Assembly: GCA_021732785.1 (NCBI GenBank)
Contig: JAKFUG010000049.1
Coordinates: forward strand, 1 to 42,858
Length of the DNA: 42,858 nt
Direction: 5' to 3'
Source: Planctomycetaceae bacterium
GTDB taxonomy: Bacteria; Planctomycetota; Planctomycetia; Planctomycetales; Planctomycetaceae
Shown here: positions 1 to 7,559 of the stretch, piece by piece
Layout: each line of letters opens with the position of its first letter
Numbering within the stretch: the first letter of the stretch is position 1
Notes under the pieces: generated by a model
What the model saw: the letters and a program-made list of their open reading frames with translations, nothing else
Told to the model about the DNA's origin: nothing
The model's database searches: none
Position numbers and translations under genes: made by a program

Positions 1-848
1 AGGTCGCCGCTGCCGGACATCGTGCTGCTGCGGGAATAATTACCGGACCCGTCGGTCATTTGTGGTCCGTGACGGCCGATGGAAAACTTTCCGGAAAACC
101 GCCGCGAGGTGGTGCCATCCGCCCAGCGAATCGCGCCGCGCAAAGTGATGCGGTCGAAATCGGTCTGAATGCGAGTTTTCGGCCGGGCCGCTTTCCATGC
201 GGCGACGGCTTCCGGGGTGATGTTCGTCCCTTCGATCGGGCAGTATTCCAGTTTGTCATGTTGTGCCGCGGCGAGGGTGAATTTGTCGCCGACGTTCGTG
301 TTCATCAGCATCAACGTGGTGAGCTTCGGCAGATGCGGGAGCAGTTCCGCGAGGCCGTCGTCGATGTCCGTATCGGAAACATCCAGCGAATAAAGCTGCG
401 GACAGTTTTTCAGCGCCATCAATCCCTGCGAAGTGATGTTCCCACTGGAAAAATAGAGCGATTGCACATTCGGAAAGTGCTTGGCGATGTGGGCAATCAA
501 TTCATCGGTGGTTTGTTCATCGAGACGCACGGCGGTGACATCTTTGGCCGATGTGCCGCGCAGTCCCACCGGGGCGGCTTCGAGCCAGTCGATGGGATTG
601 CGATACGTGTGGTTCGTCGCCGGGATGATGATGTGCCGACCGGGTGCCTTGATGGCGGCGACTTCCGGCGGGTCCTGAATGCCGTACCAGATGCGGACGG
701 CAAGCGCGACGTGAATCGCCGCCAACACGGCCAGCGCCCCGATCCCAATCCGCGCCCATTTCGGCACGCGCTCCCACATCCGCTGCCGCCACGGCCGCGC
801 GGCGGCGAGGCGTTCCGGATCATCGGCGGACAGATCGTCGTGATTCAT
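1..848 (-). CDS. Membrane-anchored LRR-like protein, 3' end outside window
   Basis: The frame opens with ATG at 848 (begins MNHDDLSADDPERL) and stays open to the left edge, so only the first 282 codons are visible. A cytoplasmic head of about 30 residues is followed by one hydrophobic segment (about 32-54, ending RIWYG) and a region with leucine-rich-repeat character, with words such as LKNCPQLYSLDVSDTDIDD and LLPHLPKL. It is a clear paralogue of the next gene upstream: residues 8-20 and the membrane segment are nearly identical. Its ATG overlaps that gene's TGA (ATGA at 845-848), so the two are translationally coupled. Function is unknown; LRR-like repeats usually mediate protein binding. 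The frame is certain, the role is not. Confidence 0.8.
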   Translation of the reverse strand, partial: MNHDDLSADDPERLAAARPWRQRMWERVPKWARIGIGALAVLAAIHVALAVRIWYGIQDPPEVAAIKAPGRHIIIPATNHTYRNPIDWLEAAPVGLRGTSAKDVTAVRLDEQTTDELIAHIAKHFPNVQSLYFSSGNITSQGLMALKNCPQLYSLDVSDTDIDDGLAELLPHLPKLTTLMLMNTNVGDKFTLAAAQHDKLEYCPIEGTNITPEAVAAWKAARPKTRIQTDFDRITLRGAIRWADGTTSRRFSGKFSIGRHGPQMTDGSGNYSRSSTMSGSGD

Positions 849-2050
849 CGTCTGGGTATCTTTCTGTGCCGTCGGTCGCGTGGCGATGTGACACCCTCAC
901 GGGTCAGTAGCGTATCAATCCATTGATCAACGGCTTCCTCTCCATCATGGGGGATGCGGCGCATCGCTTCGTCGCGGGTCATCGGCAGAGGAATCTCCCA
1001 TCGGGAGCGGCTGACACCGTTCATTACTTCGAATTCCGCGGGCTCGGACACCAGCAATTCCCAACGTTCATCGTCGGTAGAATGGTCATTATTGAGAACG
1101 AGGGAAACCAGCACCCGATAGGTTCCATCGTTGTACGATTCCAATTCGTCCGGTGAAATCCACGCCGTGGAATTCCCCAGGGATCGAAGCATCTTTCGCG
1201 GCCACGAATTCGTCGCAGTGGCATCGAACGGTCCCTGGATTTCCATCAGCAGAGGATGCTCCAGAAACCATGTCGCCGAGCCGTCGGACCACCGATAGAA
1301 ACTGTGTATTCCGTCCTGCGCCTTGGTCGGCTGAATGGATGTGCCGGGCTTGGCTGCGACCCAAGCATCAATCGCCGGTTGAGTGACGTTGGTTCCTGAT
1401 ACATCGAGGCTAATTAACTTTTCACGCTGAATCGCCGCCTCAACCAGACCGTTTCCCGTATTCGTGTAAGTCACGCTCAGGTCGTACAGGTTCGGAAGAT
1501 GCGGCAACAGTTCGGCGACTCCATCATCAATGTCCATGTTGTACAGCCAGAGCTGGTTCAACTGACGGCAGACCTTCAGTTCCAATAATGTCCGGGTCGA
1601 GCATACACCGTCCGACAATTCCAGAAATTCGATTTTTTGAAAATGCCGGGCTATGTATTCCACGTCCTTGTCGGACGGTCCGCCTTTGTCACGCGGGTAA
1701 CCTTCAAATTGGACTCCCATTGAGATGCTGTGCACATCATCGACGGAACGTCCGCGGAGTCCGATGGCCAGAATTTCCAGCCAATCGAAGATGTCCGAGG
1801 ACGCATCGAGCGGATCAACGCGATATGTGATCATGCCCCGTGGATTTTGCCGGATCGCAAGGACTTCCGGCGGGTCCTGCAATCCGTACCAGATGCGGAT
1901 GCCAAGTGCGATGTGAACGACAGCCAGCACGCACAGGGCCGAGATTCCAATCCGCGCCCACTTCGGCACGTGCTCCCACAGCCTTTGCCGCCACGGTCGC
2001 GCGGCGGCGAGACGTTCGGGATCATCCGCGGGGAAATTGGCTGGCGACAT
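845..2050 (-). CDS. Membrane-anchored LRR-like protein, full-length paralogue
   Basis: 401 residues from ATG at 2050. A charged N-terminus (PERLAAARPWRQRLWEHVPK) leads into one membrane helix at about 32-54 and an extracytoplasmic region with leucine-rich spacing (LSDGVCSTRTLLELKVCRQL, LLPHLPNLYDL, LISLDVSGTNV). The C-terminal 150 residues are not repetitive and I do not recognise them. The gene lies 24 nt after a small hypothetical gene and overlaps the next paralogue by 4 nt, so this looks like an operon with a tandem duplication. The family is a planctomycete-type hypothetical; no enzymatic motif is visible. Confidence 0.8.
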   Translation of the reverse strand: MSPANFPADDPERLAAARPWRQRLWEHVPKWARIGISALCVLAVVHIALGIRIWYGLQDPPEVLAIRQNPRGMITYRVDPLDASSDIFDWLEILAIGLRGRSVDDVHSISMGVQFEGYPRDKGGPSDKDVEYIARHFQKIEFLELSDGVCSTRTLLELKVCRQLNQLWLYNMDIDDGVAELLPHLPNLYDLSVTYTNTGNGLVEAAIQREKLISLDVSGTNVTQPAIDAWVAAKPGTSIQPTKAQDGIHSFYRWSDGSATWFLEHPLLMEIQGPFDATATNSWPRKMLRSLGNSTAWISPDELESYNDGTYRVLVSLVLNNDHSTDDERWELLVSEPAEFEVMNGVSRSRWEIPLPMTRDEAMRRIPHDGEEAVDQWIDTLLTREGVTSPRDRRHRKIPRR

Positions 2051-2074
2051 CCGGTGTTGATCCTTCCGTGGTGG

Positions 2075-2458
2075 TTACACCCCGTTCGCCCGGGGAGCCG
2101 GTTGCGGAGGGAGTGCCGGTGCCAAATAGGATTGCTCGACCTTGCGTCGCATCGCCGCCTGCAAGTCCTGGCGTTCCCTGCTGGTGGGAGAAATCGCCGG
2201 CGGTAGGTATGGCATCAGCAGCGGATGGGTATCCAACGCCGCACGCTGCTCTTCGGGTGAAAGTTCGGGCTCGTGCAAATCATCGAAGGAATTCAGCAGC
2301 GAGCGAAGTGCAAAGAGCGTGACGTTTTCCCGCAATTCCCAAAACCAGCGTTGTTCTGCCAACCGCGGATCGACCATTTTCTCGCGAATCATCCGCAGAC
2401 CGAATTGCAGCCGCGCAATCGATTCTTTGCCAGGCACGATGAGCACTCCGCGAGGCAA
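2075..2458 (-). CDS. Small hypothetical protein
   Basis: Up to 127 residues if the TTG at 2458 is used; a GTG four codons further in is an alternative, so the start is uncertain. The product is soluble and charged (RLAEQRWFWELRENVTLFAL, ELSPEEQRAALDTHPLLMPY), with no signal peptide, membrane segment or known motif. It ends 24 nt before the LRR-like gene and reads the same way, which supports it as a real member of that operon. I do not recognise a family. Confidence 0.55.
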   Translation of the reverse strand: MPRGVLIVPGKESIARLQFGLRMIREKMVDPRLAEQRWFWELRENVTLFALRSLLNSFDDLHEPELSPEEQRAALDTHPLLMPYLPPAISPTSRERQDLQAAMRRKVEQSYLAPALPPQPAPRANGV

Positions 2459-2538
2459 CGGCGGGAGATTCCCCTTACGATATCACGCCCGTCACCATGC
2501 GCCATCACCATTTTCGTGTGGATGGCATCAACTCCCTG

Positions 2539-2612
2539 AGCGGCACGGCGCCAGCCGCCGGTTCTTCAATTTTACGCGAAGATAAAGAACCGGCGGCTAG
2601 CGCCGTGCCGCT
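2539..2612. repeat. Inverted repeat, 28-bp arms (family 2)
   Basis: Arms at 2539-2566 and 2585-2612 match at 27 of 28 positions around an 18-bp spacer. The core word is GCCGCCGGTTCTT. It lies in the 165-bp gap between the NagB-like gene and the small hypothetical gene. It could fold in the transcript, but it lacks a U-tract, so I class it with the REP-like elements rather than with terminators. Confidence 0.85.
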
Positions 2613-2623
2613 CCTGTTACCGC

Positions 2624-3574
2624 TCAATTGCACTCCGCGACCAGCGGCCCCGCGAGTTCTTCGAGGTAGAACAACCGGCCGGGCAGCGTGGGCATGTACG
2701 TCGACGGAATCCACATCGTCGGTTCGTGGCGGAGGCTCATCCACAGCGACAGACCCTGCCACATCATGCCGCGGCTGAAGGTACCGTCGGCACCGCCGAT
2801 GATCTTGTCTGCCCCGAGGAACAACGCCGGGCCGATGGTGTTCGCGAATGCCGGGACCAACGTCGTACGGCTCTTGAAACTGGTGAGCGCGTTCTGCTCG
2901 ATCGTCAGCGGATGCAGCTTCGCCCCGAGGCGGTGCGTCTGCTTCTTCCACTCGGCGTCATTGCTGAATTCCGCAGCGAAGTGGGGTTCCCAGAAGGCAA
3001 TGTGGCAAACCCGGCCGATGCCGAAGATCACCGTCAGCTTCGCCCCATCGGACTTCAGTTCCTTGAGCTGTTCGGCATAGGACGGCAACAGCTTTTTCGT
3101 GGCGAAGTTGCGCTGTTTCTTCGGCACCGTGAGTTTTCCCAGCGGACCGTAGAAGGCTTTTTCCATCGCATACTGGAACGAACCGGTGTTGGTCGGCGGC
3201 AGCGTTTCCCCCTTGGCGTCGCTCCATTCGTCCATGTTGAAGCCGTGGACGTGATCACACGAGACGTTCCATTCGGTGAGGAAATAGACGGCCCAGCGGT
3301 ACATCCCCATCGGACCGACGGGCAGAATGAGCGCGGCTTCTTCGTTCTTGTCGCGGGCCTGCTTGATGGTCAGCGCGATCTCATGGCCCATGTAAATGTC
3401 GAAATCGGCGACGCTCTTGCATGGGACCGGATTGAAGCTGCGGTGCCACCACTTCTGTCGCACGGTGATATTGGCGGGGTTGGCGTCGACGCAGGCATCG
3501 ATCTTTTTGAGATTCCATCCGGCGGGGAAAAAGCCTTCCATCAGCGAACCGGACAAAGTCGTGAGCAAATCCAT
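2624..3574 (-). CDS. NagB-like glucosamine-6-phosphate isomerase/deaminase family protein
   Basis: 316 residues from ATG at 3574. It resembles the NagB/6-phosphogluconolactonase fold: NMDEW at 113-117 matches the NagB motif carrying Asp72, and [13 protein letters not shown] at 185-197 matches the motif GxGxDGHIAFNEP. In that second motif the general-base aspartate (Asp141 of E. coli NagB) is Val189 here, while the His (191) and Glu (196) are kept. The enzyme may therefore bind sugar phosphates without normal deaminase chemistry, or act differently. It is about 50 residues longer than NagB. It heads a minus-strand run with LRR-like genes and has no nag neighbours. Cytoplasmic by absence of a signal. 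Confidence 0.75.
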   Translation of the reverse strand: MDLLTTLSGSLMEGFFPAGWNLKKIDACVDANPANITVRQKWWHRSFNPVPCKSVADFDIYMGHEIALTIKQARDKNEEAALILPVGPMGMYRWAVYFLTEWNVSCDHVHGFNMDEWSDAKGETLPPTNTGSFQYAMEKAFYGPLGKLTVPKKQRNFATKKLLPSYAEQLKELKSDGAKLTVIFGIGRVCHIAFWEPHFAAEFSNDAEWKKQTHRLGAKLHPLTIEQNALTSFKSRTTLVPAFANTIGPALFLGADKIIGGADGTFSRGMMWQGLSLWMSLRHEPTMWIPSTYMPTLPGRLFYLEELAGPLVAECN

Positions 3575-3694
3575 TCAGGCCATCTCCGAAAGAACAAGTC
3601 GCAGCGCGCAGAACACGCTTCTTACCACATCGGCGCGATAAGCAACATCGTCCCCAATTCTCCGCTTGCGGTTTCGCACCCCGTGTGGACGCGG

Positions 3695-3808
3695 TCCCTT
3701 CGCCCCCGTCTGCGGGGGAGAAGGTGTCCGAAGGACGGATGAGGGGGCCGAGCGTTTCGTCATGCCCCCTTATCCTCGCCCTTTCCCCCGCAGACGGGGG
3801 CGAGGGGA
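3695..3808. repeat. Inverted repeat (family 3)
   Basis: Opposed arms at 3695-3724 and 3774-3808 share CGCCCCCGTCTGCGGGGG, itself a hairpin (CCCCC/GGGGG). A purine-rich flank (GAGAAGG, AGGGCGAGG) extends the match. It occupies the gene-free stretch 3575-4022 together with a family 1 element; no ORF in that stretch looks real. Confidence 0.75.
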
Positions 3809-3899
3809 CCGGAGGGCGGGTCTGCGCCAAAAGTGACGAAGATTTCCTGACAAGAACCCGCGTTCGCTTGCCGCTATAATCCTGTGGTCCAGTTCATCA

Positions 3900-4004
3900 T
3901 AGCCCTGTCGCTCCGCGACAGGAGAGCCGATCGAAGCGAGAGCGTGGATCAACGCTCAGTGCGTGATTTGCTGGCGGCTTTCCTGTCGCGGAGCGACAGG
4001 GCTA
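3900..4004. repeat. REP-like inverted repeat family 1, copy 1
   Basis: Arms at 3900-3929 and 3975-4004 match at 29 of 30 positions. Each arm contains CCTGTCGCTCCGCGACAGG, which is itself a hairpin with a 3-nt loop, so the element is two hairpins in opposite orientation about 45 bp apart. It ends 18 nt before the start codon at 4023. The same arms recur at 9243-9329 and 10756-10883. Confidence 0.9.
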
Positions 4005-4022
4005 CATTTGGGAAACGCGACC

Positions 4023-5102
4023 ATGCCCGAGCCCGTCACTGTTCAGCGCATCGATTTCATCCGCACCTTGCCGTGGTTGCGGATCGGGCGGGCGATCGGC
4101 TGTGCGTTATCGTTGCAGGCGCTGTTCATTGCCCTCATCGGCGTCCTGCTGGTCGATTTCTCCCGCGCAGCATTAATCACTGTCCTGCGCTCCAATGAGC
4201 TTCCGATCGTGATCGTCGAGCCTCCGTGGACAGAAAAGGTGCCACCGGTACAGGACACGCTGGTACCGCTGTGGCTCTTTGCCAAAGTTCCCGGTTCCGT
4301 GGGGTGGAAACTAATTTTGTTGGGTGCGGCGGCCGCGGTGATCTGGTCGTTCGTGGGTGTCGCGCTGTGTCGATGTGCGGCGCTGGAGTTTTGCCGCGAT
4401 GAAAGTGCGTCGTTTCGCGGATCGGTGCAGCACGCCGTCAGCCGGTTTGCGGCACCGTGGGGAGCGCTGGCGACGCCGCTGTTCGGGACGGCGATGCTGA
4501 TGATCCTGATCGCCGCACTGGCGGTCCCGGCATTTTTGCCCGCGGTGGGGGGCCTGTGGTTGCGGTTGCTGTCGCCGATCATTGCGATTCTCGGCGTGGG
4601 AGCCGGGTTCCTGCTGCTGGTGCTGCCGGTCATGTGGCCGCTGGTGATTGCCGCCGTTGCGATTGACGACAGTGATGGCTTCGATGCCTTCAGCCGCTCG
4701 TTCAGCTTCGTGACGTCCCATCCGTGGATCACCGCGGGTTTGTTTACCGTCGCGGGTGCGATAATCACCTTGTGCGCCGCCGGGATCGACATGACCAAAG
4801 AAGCCGCCGCGGGAGTCATTCTGTGGTCGGCGGGGTGGTTGACCAGCGAAGCACAGATCCGCGATCATCTTTTTCCCGCGTCCCTCTGGTGGGTGAAATT
4901 GTTCGCCCGCGCGACGCTGTCCAGCCTGTTCTGGTCGCTGGCCACGATCATTTACGTCTTCCTGCGACAAGTCACCGACGGATCGCCGCTCGATAAACTG
5001 AGTGGTTTCGACATGCCCGGTCTGGCACGTGAGGAATACCCCGTGGTGGGCATCCCCGCGATGAACCCGCCCGCGTCGACAACCACCACCGAAACCGTTT
5101 AG
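4023..5102 (+). CDS. Polytopic membrane protein of unknown function
   Basis: 359 residues from ATG at 4023 (begins MPEPVTVQ). An in-frame extension to 3963 exists but would run through the repeat element, so I reject it. Several long hydrophobic segments are visible, for example around residues 23-46, 95-118, 150-180, 185-215 and 235-265, with a soluble Pro/Thr-rich tail (PPASTTTTETV). No catalytic motif is recognised. The TAG stop is formed by the first bases of the inverted repeat at 5098. Probably an inner-membrane protein. Confidence 0.75.
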   Translation: MPEPVTVQRIDFIRTLPWLRIGRAIGCALSLQALFIALIGVLLVDFSRAALITVLRSNELPIVIVEPPWTEKVPPVQDTLVPLWLFAKVPGSVGWKLILLGAAAAVIWSFVGVALCRCAALEFCRDESASFRGSVQHAVSRFAAPWGALATPLFGTAMLMILIAALAVPAFLPAVGGLWLRLLSPIIAILGVGAGFLLLVLPVMWPLVIAAVAIDDSDGFDAFSRSFSFVTSHPWITAGLFTVAGAIITLCAAGIDMTKEAAAGVILWSAGWLTSEAQIRDHLFPASLWWVKLFARATLSSLFWSLATIIYVFLRQVTDGSPLDKLSGFDMPGLAREEYPVVGIPAMNPPASTTTTETV

Positions 5103-5199
5103 CCGCGACCCGCAGTCCGCGGAGGGGAGCACTCGTATGGAGCGCACGGCGCGGGTGGCGCGCTCCACGCGAGCGATCCCCTGGCGGGTCGCGGCTAAA
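5098..5199. repeat. Inverted repeat (family 4) overlapping a stop codon
   Basis: Perfect 16-bp outer arms (TTTAGCCGCGACCCGC) at 5098-5113 and 5184-5199 with imperfect matches further in (for example TGGAGCG at 5136-5142 against CGCTCCA at 5161-5167). The left arm contains the TAG that ends the membrane-protein gene. The right arm lies 20 bp before the start of the next gene. Confidence 0.75.
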
Positions 5200-5219
5200 C
5201 TACGAATGGATCGTTTCTC

Positions 5220-6161
5220 TTGCACACGCTCGCCGAACTCATTGAACTCGCGTGCCTGATGGAGGCCACGGCACGGAAGCCCGGCAACGTTCATCCGGGG
5301 GCGTCGTTTTCTGATCTCTGCTACAACGACTTCGTGAAAGGAGCCGCGGCGATTGCCCCGGTGCTGGCGAAAGCGGAACAGCAATCGATCGGGCAGACCG
5401 TGCTGGAAGCGATCATCGCCACGCGCGAACAGACGGCAACGAATCTCAATCTGGGAATTGTACTGTTACTTGCACCATTAGCGGCGGTGCCCCTGTCCGT
5501 CAGCATCGAAGACGGTATCGCTGACGTGCTGAAACGCACCACGCAAGACGACGCCGCGCTGGTGTATGAAGCGATTCGGCTTGCACATCCCGGCGGACTC
5601 GGCAAAGTCGACGATCAGGATGTCGCGGAAGCCCCGACACAAACGCTCGTCGAAGTGATGAAACTTGCCGCTGATCGCGATCTGGTCGCCAAGCAGTATG
5701 CGACCGATTTCAAGTTGGTGTGGTCACTCGCATGTGCCTTAGCCATACGTCTCCAAAAACGCGAGCGCTTTTGGCGAGAAGCTTGGGATGGACCATCGCC
5801 GAATTCACCACCCATGCCGCAGTGGGAAACGATGCTCATCCTGACGTTTCTTGAAGTCCTGGCGTCAAGCCCCGATTCATTAATCGTCCGCAAAGTCGGC
5901 ATGGACGTTGCGCAAGAAGCCCGAGTTCGTGCCCGCGATGTGGTTCGAGCCAATCGCGCGATTCACGCGGAAAACTGGCAGCAACTCGAAAAACTCGACG
6001 CTTGGCTCCGCGCCGACGGTCACCGCCGCAACCCCGGTACCAGTGCGGATCTCATGGCGGCGGCCCTCTTCGTCATGCTGCGGCGTGGCGACTACGAACC
6101 ACCGACAAGAGCCGAACTCCTGGCGCACGCCGACGCGATTCGCGCGAGTGAAAAAACTTAA
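5220..6161 (+). CDS. Triphosphoribosyl-dephospho-CoA synthase (CitG/MdcB) family protein
   Basis: 313 residues from a TTG at 5220; no in-frame ATG precedes the conserved N-terminus. Family motifs are visible: ARKPGNVHPGASFSD at about 18-32 (the nucleotide-binding region of CitG), TNLNLGIVLLLAPL at about 74-87 and NPGTSADLMAAALFV at about 273-287. CitG-type enzymes make the prosthetic-group precursor of citrate or malonate lyase from ATP and dephospho-CoA. No citrate or malonate lyase subunit is in this window, so the substrate here is unknown. The protein is soluble. It follows the membrane-protein gene by 117 bp, most of it a repeat. Confidence 0.8.
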   Translation: MHTLAELIELACLMEATARKPGNVHPGASFSDLCYNDFVKGAAAIAPVLAKAEQQSIGQTVLEAIIATREQTATNLNLGIVLLLAPLAAVPLSVSIEDGIADVLKRTTQDDAALVYEAIRLAHPGGLGKVDDQDVAEAPTQTLVEVMKLAADRDLVAKQYATDFKLVWSLACALAIRLQKRERFWREAWDGPSPNSPPMPQWETMLILTFLEVLASSPDSLIVRKVGMDVAQEARVRARDVVRANRAIHAENWQQLEKLDAWLRADGHRRNPGTSADLMAAALFVMLRRGDYEPPTRAELLAHADAIRASEKT

Positions 6162-6208
6162 CCAGCCCGCAGCGCCAGCGCCGGGTTCTCTCCGCGGATC
6201 ACATCGCC

Positions 6209-6285
6209 GTGTGCCACTGGCTCTGCCAGTGTCTTTTTTTCGCAAGTCATCGTGCCAATTCACACTGGCAGAGCCAGTGGCACAC
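6209..6285. repeat. Inverted repeat, perfect 24-bp arms (family 5)
   Basis: Arms at 6209-6232 and 6262-6285 are exact reverse complements. Each contains CACTGGCTCTGCCAGTG, a hairpin with a 3-nt loop. The element lies between the convergent CitG-like and SDR genes and could act as a bidirectional structure, but the only T-run (6234-6240) is in the spacer. Confidence 0.9.
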
Positions 6286-6360
6286 AGGAAAATCCTCTTG
6301 CGATTGAACTTACAATCCCCATGCAAATCGTTGGCTGGCGCCGTGTTCTCTCGATGCGGA

Positions 6361-7170
6361 TCAATTCCCTTTCGGCGGCACACCGAGCGATTTGCCGCCG
6401 TCGATCGCGATCATCGTTCCGGTGACGAGCAATGCGGCGTCGCTGATGAGGTACTCAATCGCCTGCGCGACTTCGTCCGGCGTGATCATCCGGCGAAACG
6501 CGCGGGCTAAGGGGCTGGCGGCGATGAACTGCTCCGCCATCGCTGTGGGATCGGATGCGGCCATGAGATCGGCGTTGACCATGCCGGTGTCGCCGACGGG
6601 TCCCGGACAGACGGCGTTGATGCGGATGCGGTCGACGGAGTGACAGAGCGCGAGACTCTTGGTCAGGCCCACCAGCGCATGCTTGCTGATGCTGTAGACC
6701 GGATCATGAGCGCGGGGCAACAGGCCCGCGTTGCTGGCGACATTGACGATCGCCCCGCCACGGTCATTCGCTTTCATCAAGGGAATGGCGTGCTTGCAGC
6801 CGAAGAACGCCGCTTTCAGATTGGTGTCGAGGCAGCGGTCCCATTCGGCTTCGGTCACTTCGGTGATCGGTTTGACCAGCGCGACCCCCGCATTGTTCAC
6901 CAGGACGTCCAGCCGCCCGGTGACGCCGTGTGCGGTCGTAATTAGTGATTGCACGTCGGCTTCCCGGCGGACATCACACACCTGGCGATGGATCGCCAAT
7001 TCTGCGAGCACCGCATCATTGGCGGGATCGAGTCGCAGATCGCCGGAAAAAACGGCATAACCGGCCCGTGCCAGGCGGATCAAAGTTGCCAGACCAATGC
7101 CGCTTTCGCCTCCTGTGACCACGGCCGTGGGGGAAGCGGACAGAGTTGTCAACATTGCCGGATTTGCCAT
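6361..7170 (-). CDS. Short-chain dehydrogenase/reductase (SDR)
   Basis: 269 residues from ATG at 7170 (a second ATG at codon 6 is possible). Classical SDR motifs are present: the nucleotide-binding TGGESGIG at 19-26, NNAG at 92-95, catalytic Ser146, and Tyr159/Lys163 in YSISK. The C-terminal IDGGKS is typical of SDRs resembling 3-oxoacyl-ACP reductases. It would catalyse NAD(P)-dependent oxidation or reduction of an alcohol or ketone; the substrate cannot be read from the sequence. Cytoplasmic, monocistronic, with a 389-bp upstream region facing the DUF1549/DUF1553 operon. Confidence 0.9.
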   Translation of the reverse strand: MANPAMLTTLSASPTAVVTGGESGIGLATLIRLARAGYAVFSGDLRLDPANDAVLAELAIHRQVCDVRREADVQSLITTAHGVTGRLDVLVNNAGVALVKPITEVTEAEWDRCLDTNLKAAFFGCKHAIPLMKANDRGGAIVNVASNAGLLPRAHDPVYSISKHALVGLTKSLALCHSVDRIRINAVCPGPVGDTGMVNADLMAASDPTAMAEQFIAASPLARAFRRMITPDEVAQAIEYLISDAALLVTGTMIAIDGGKSLGVPPKGN

Positions 7171-7559
7171 AACTATTTCTCTGCCTATCAGTTGCGGCAG
7201 GCCATCCCCATTTTGCTCTGCCGCCGGAAGTCGCTGCGGAGCAACTCATCCAGTCCGTAGATTTTACTTAACCTCTTCGTTGTAAAACACTTACAAGTGT
7301 CATTTCCCTCTTGCATTCTCCGAAAAACACGGCGAGAATCAGGATCTCTGGACGGTTTTTGACATGAAAACGCTTCCAATTCTTTGAAATCGAAGAATCA
7401 CCTGATTTTCACGCGAACGTTCCTCTCCGCCGCGACTGTTATTTGTGTAGAGGCGGCTGAAAGCAATTTGGCCTGAACTGTTGGCTCGACAGCAACTTCG
7501 GGACAACGGGTGATCGGGCAGATAAGTTCCTGCAGTCCTCGACGGAAAGGTCATTGAGT
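7171..7559. other. Divergent intergenic region
   Basis: 389 bp with no convincing gene between the SDR gene and the DUF1549/DUF1553 gene. It is less GC-rich than its surroundings. A 14-bp palindrome (ACACTTACAAGTGT, 7287-7300) lies about 120 bp upstream of the SDR start and could be an operator; this is a guess from symmetry alone. A good ribosome binding site (GGAAAGG, about 7543-7550) precedes the ATG at 7560. Confidence 0.4.

Noticed and set aside
4311-5384. Minus-strand open frame over the membrane protein and the repeat
   Set aside because: Arg/Gln/Gly-rich, crosses the inverted repeat and has no domain.
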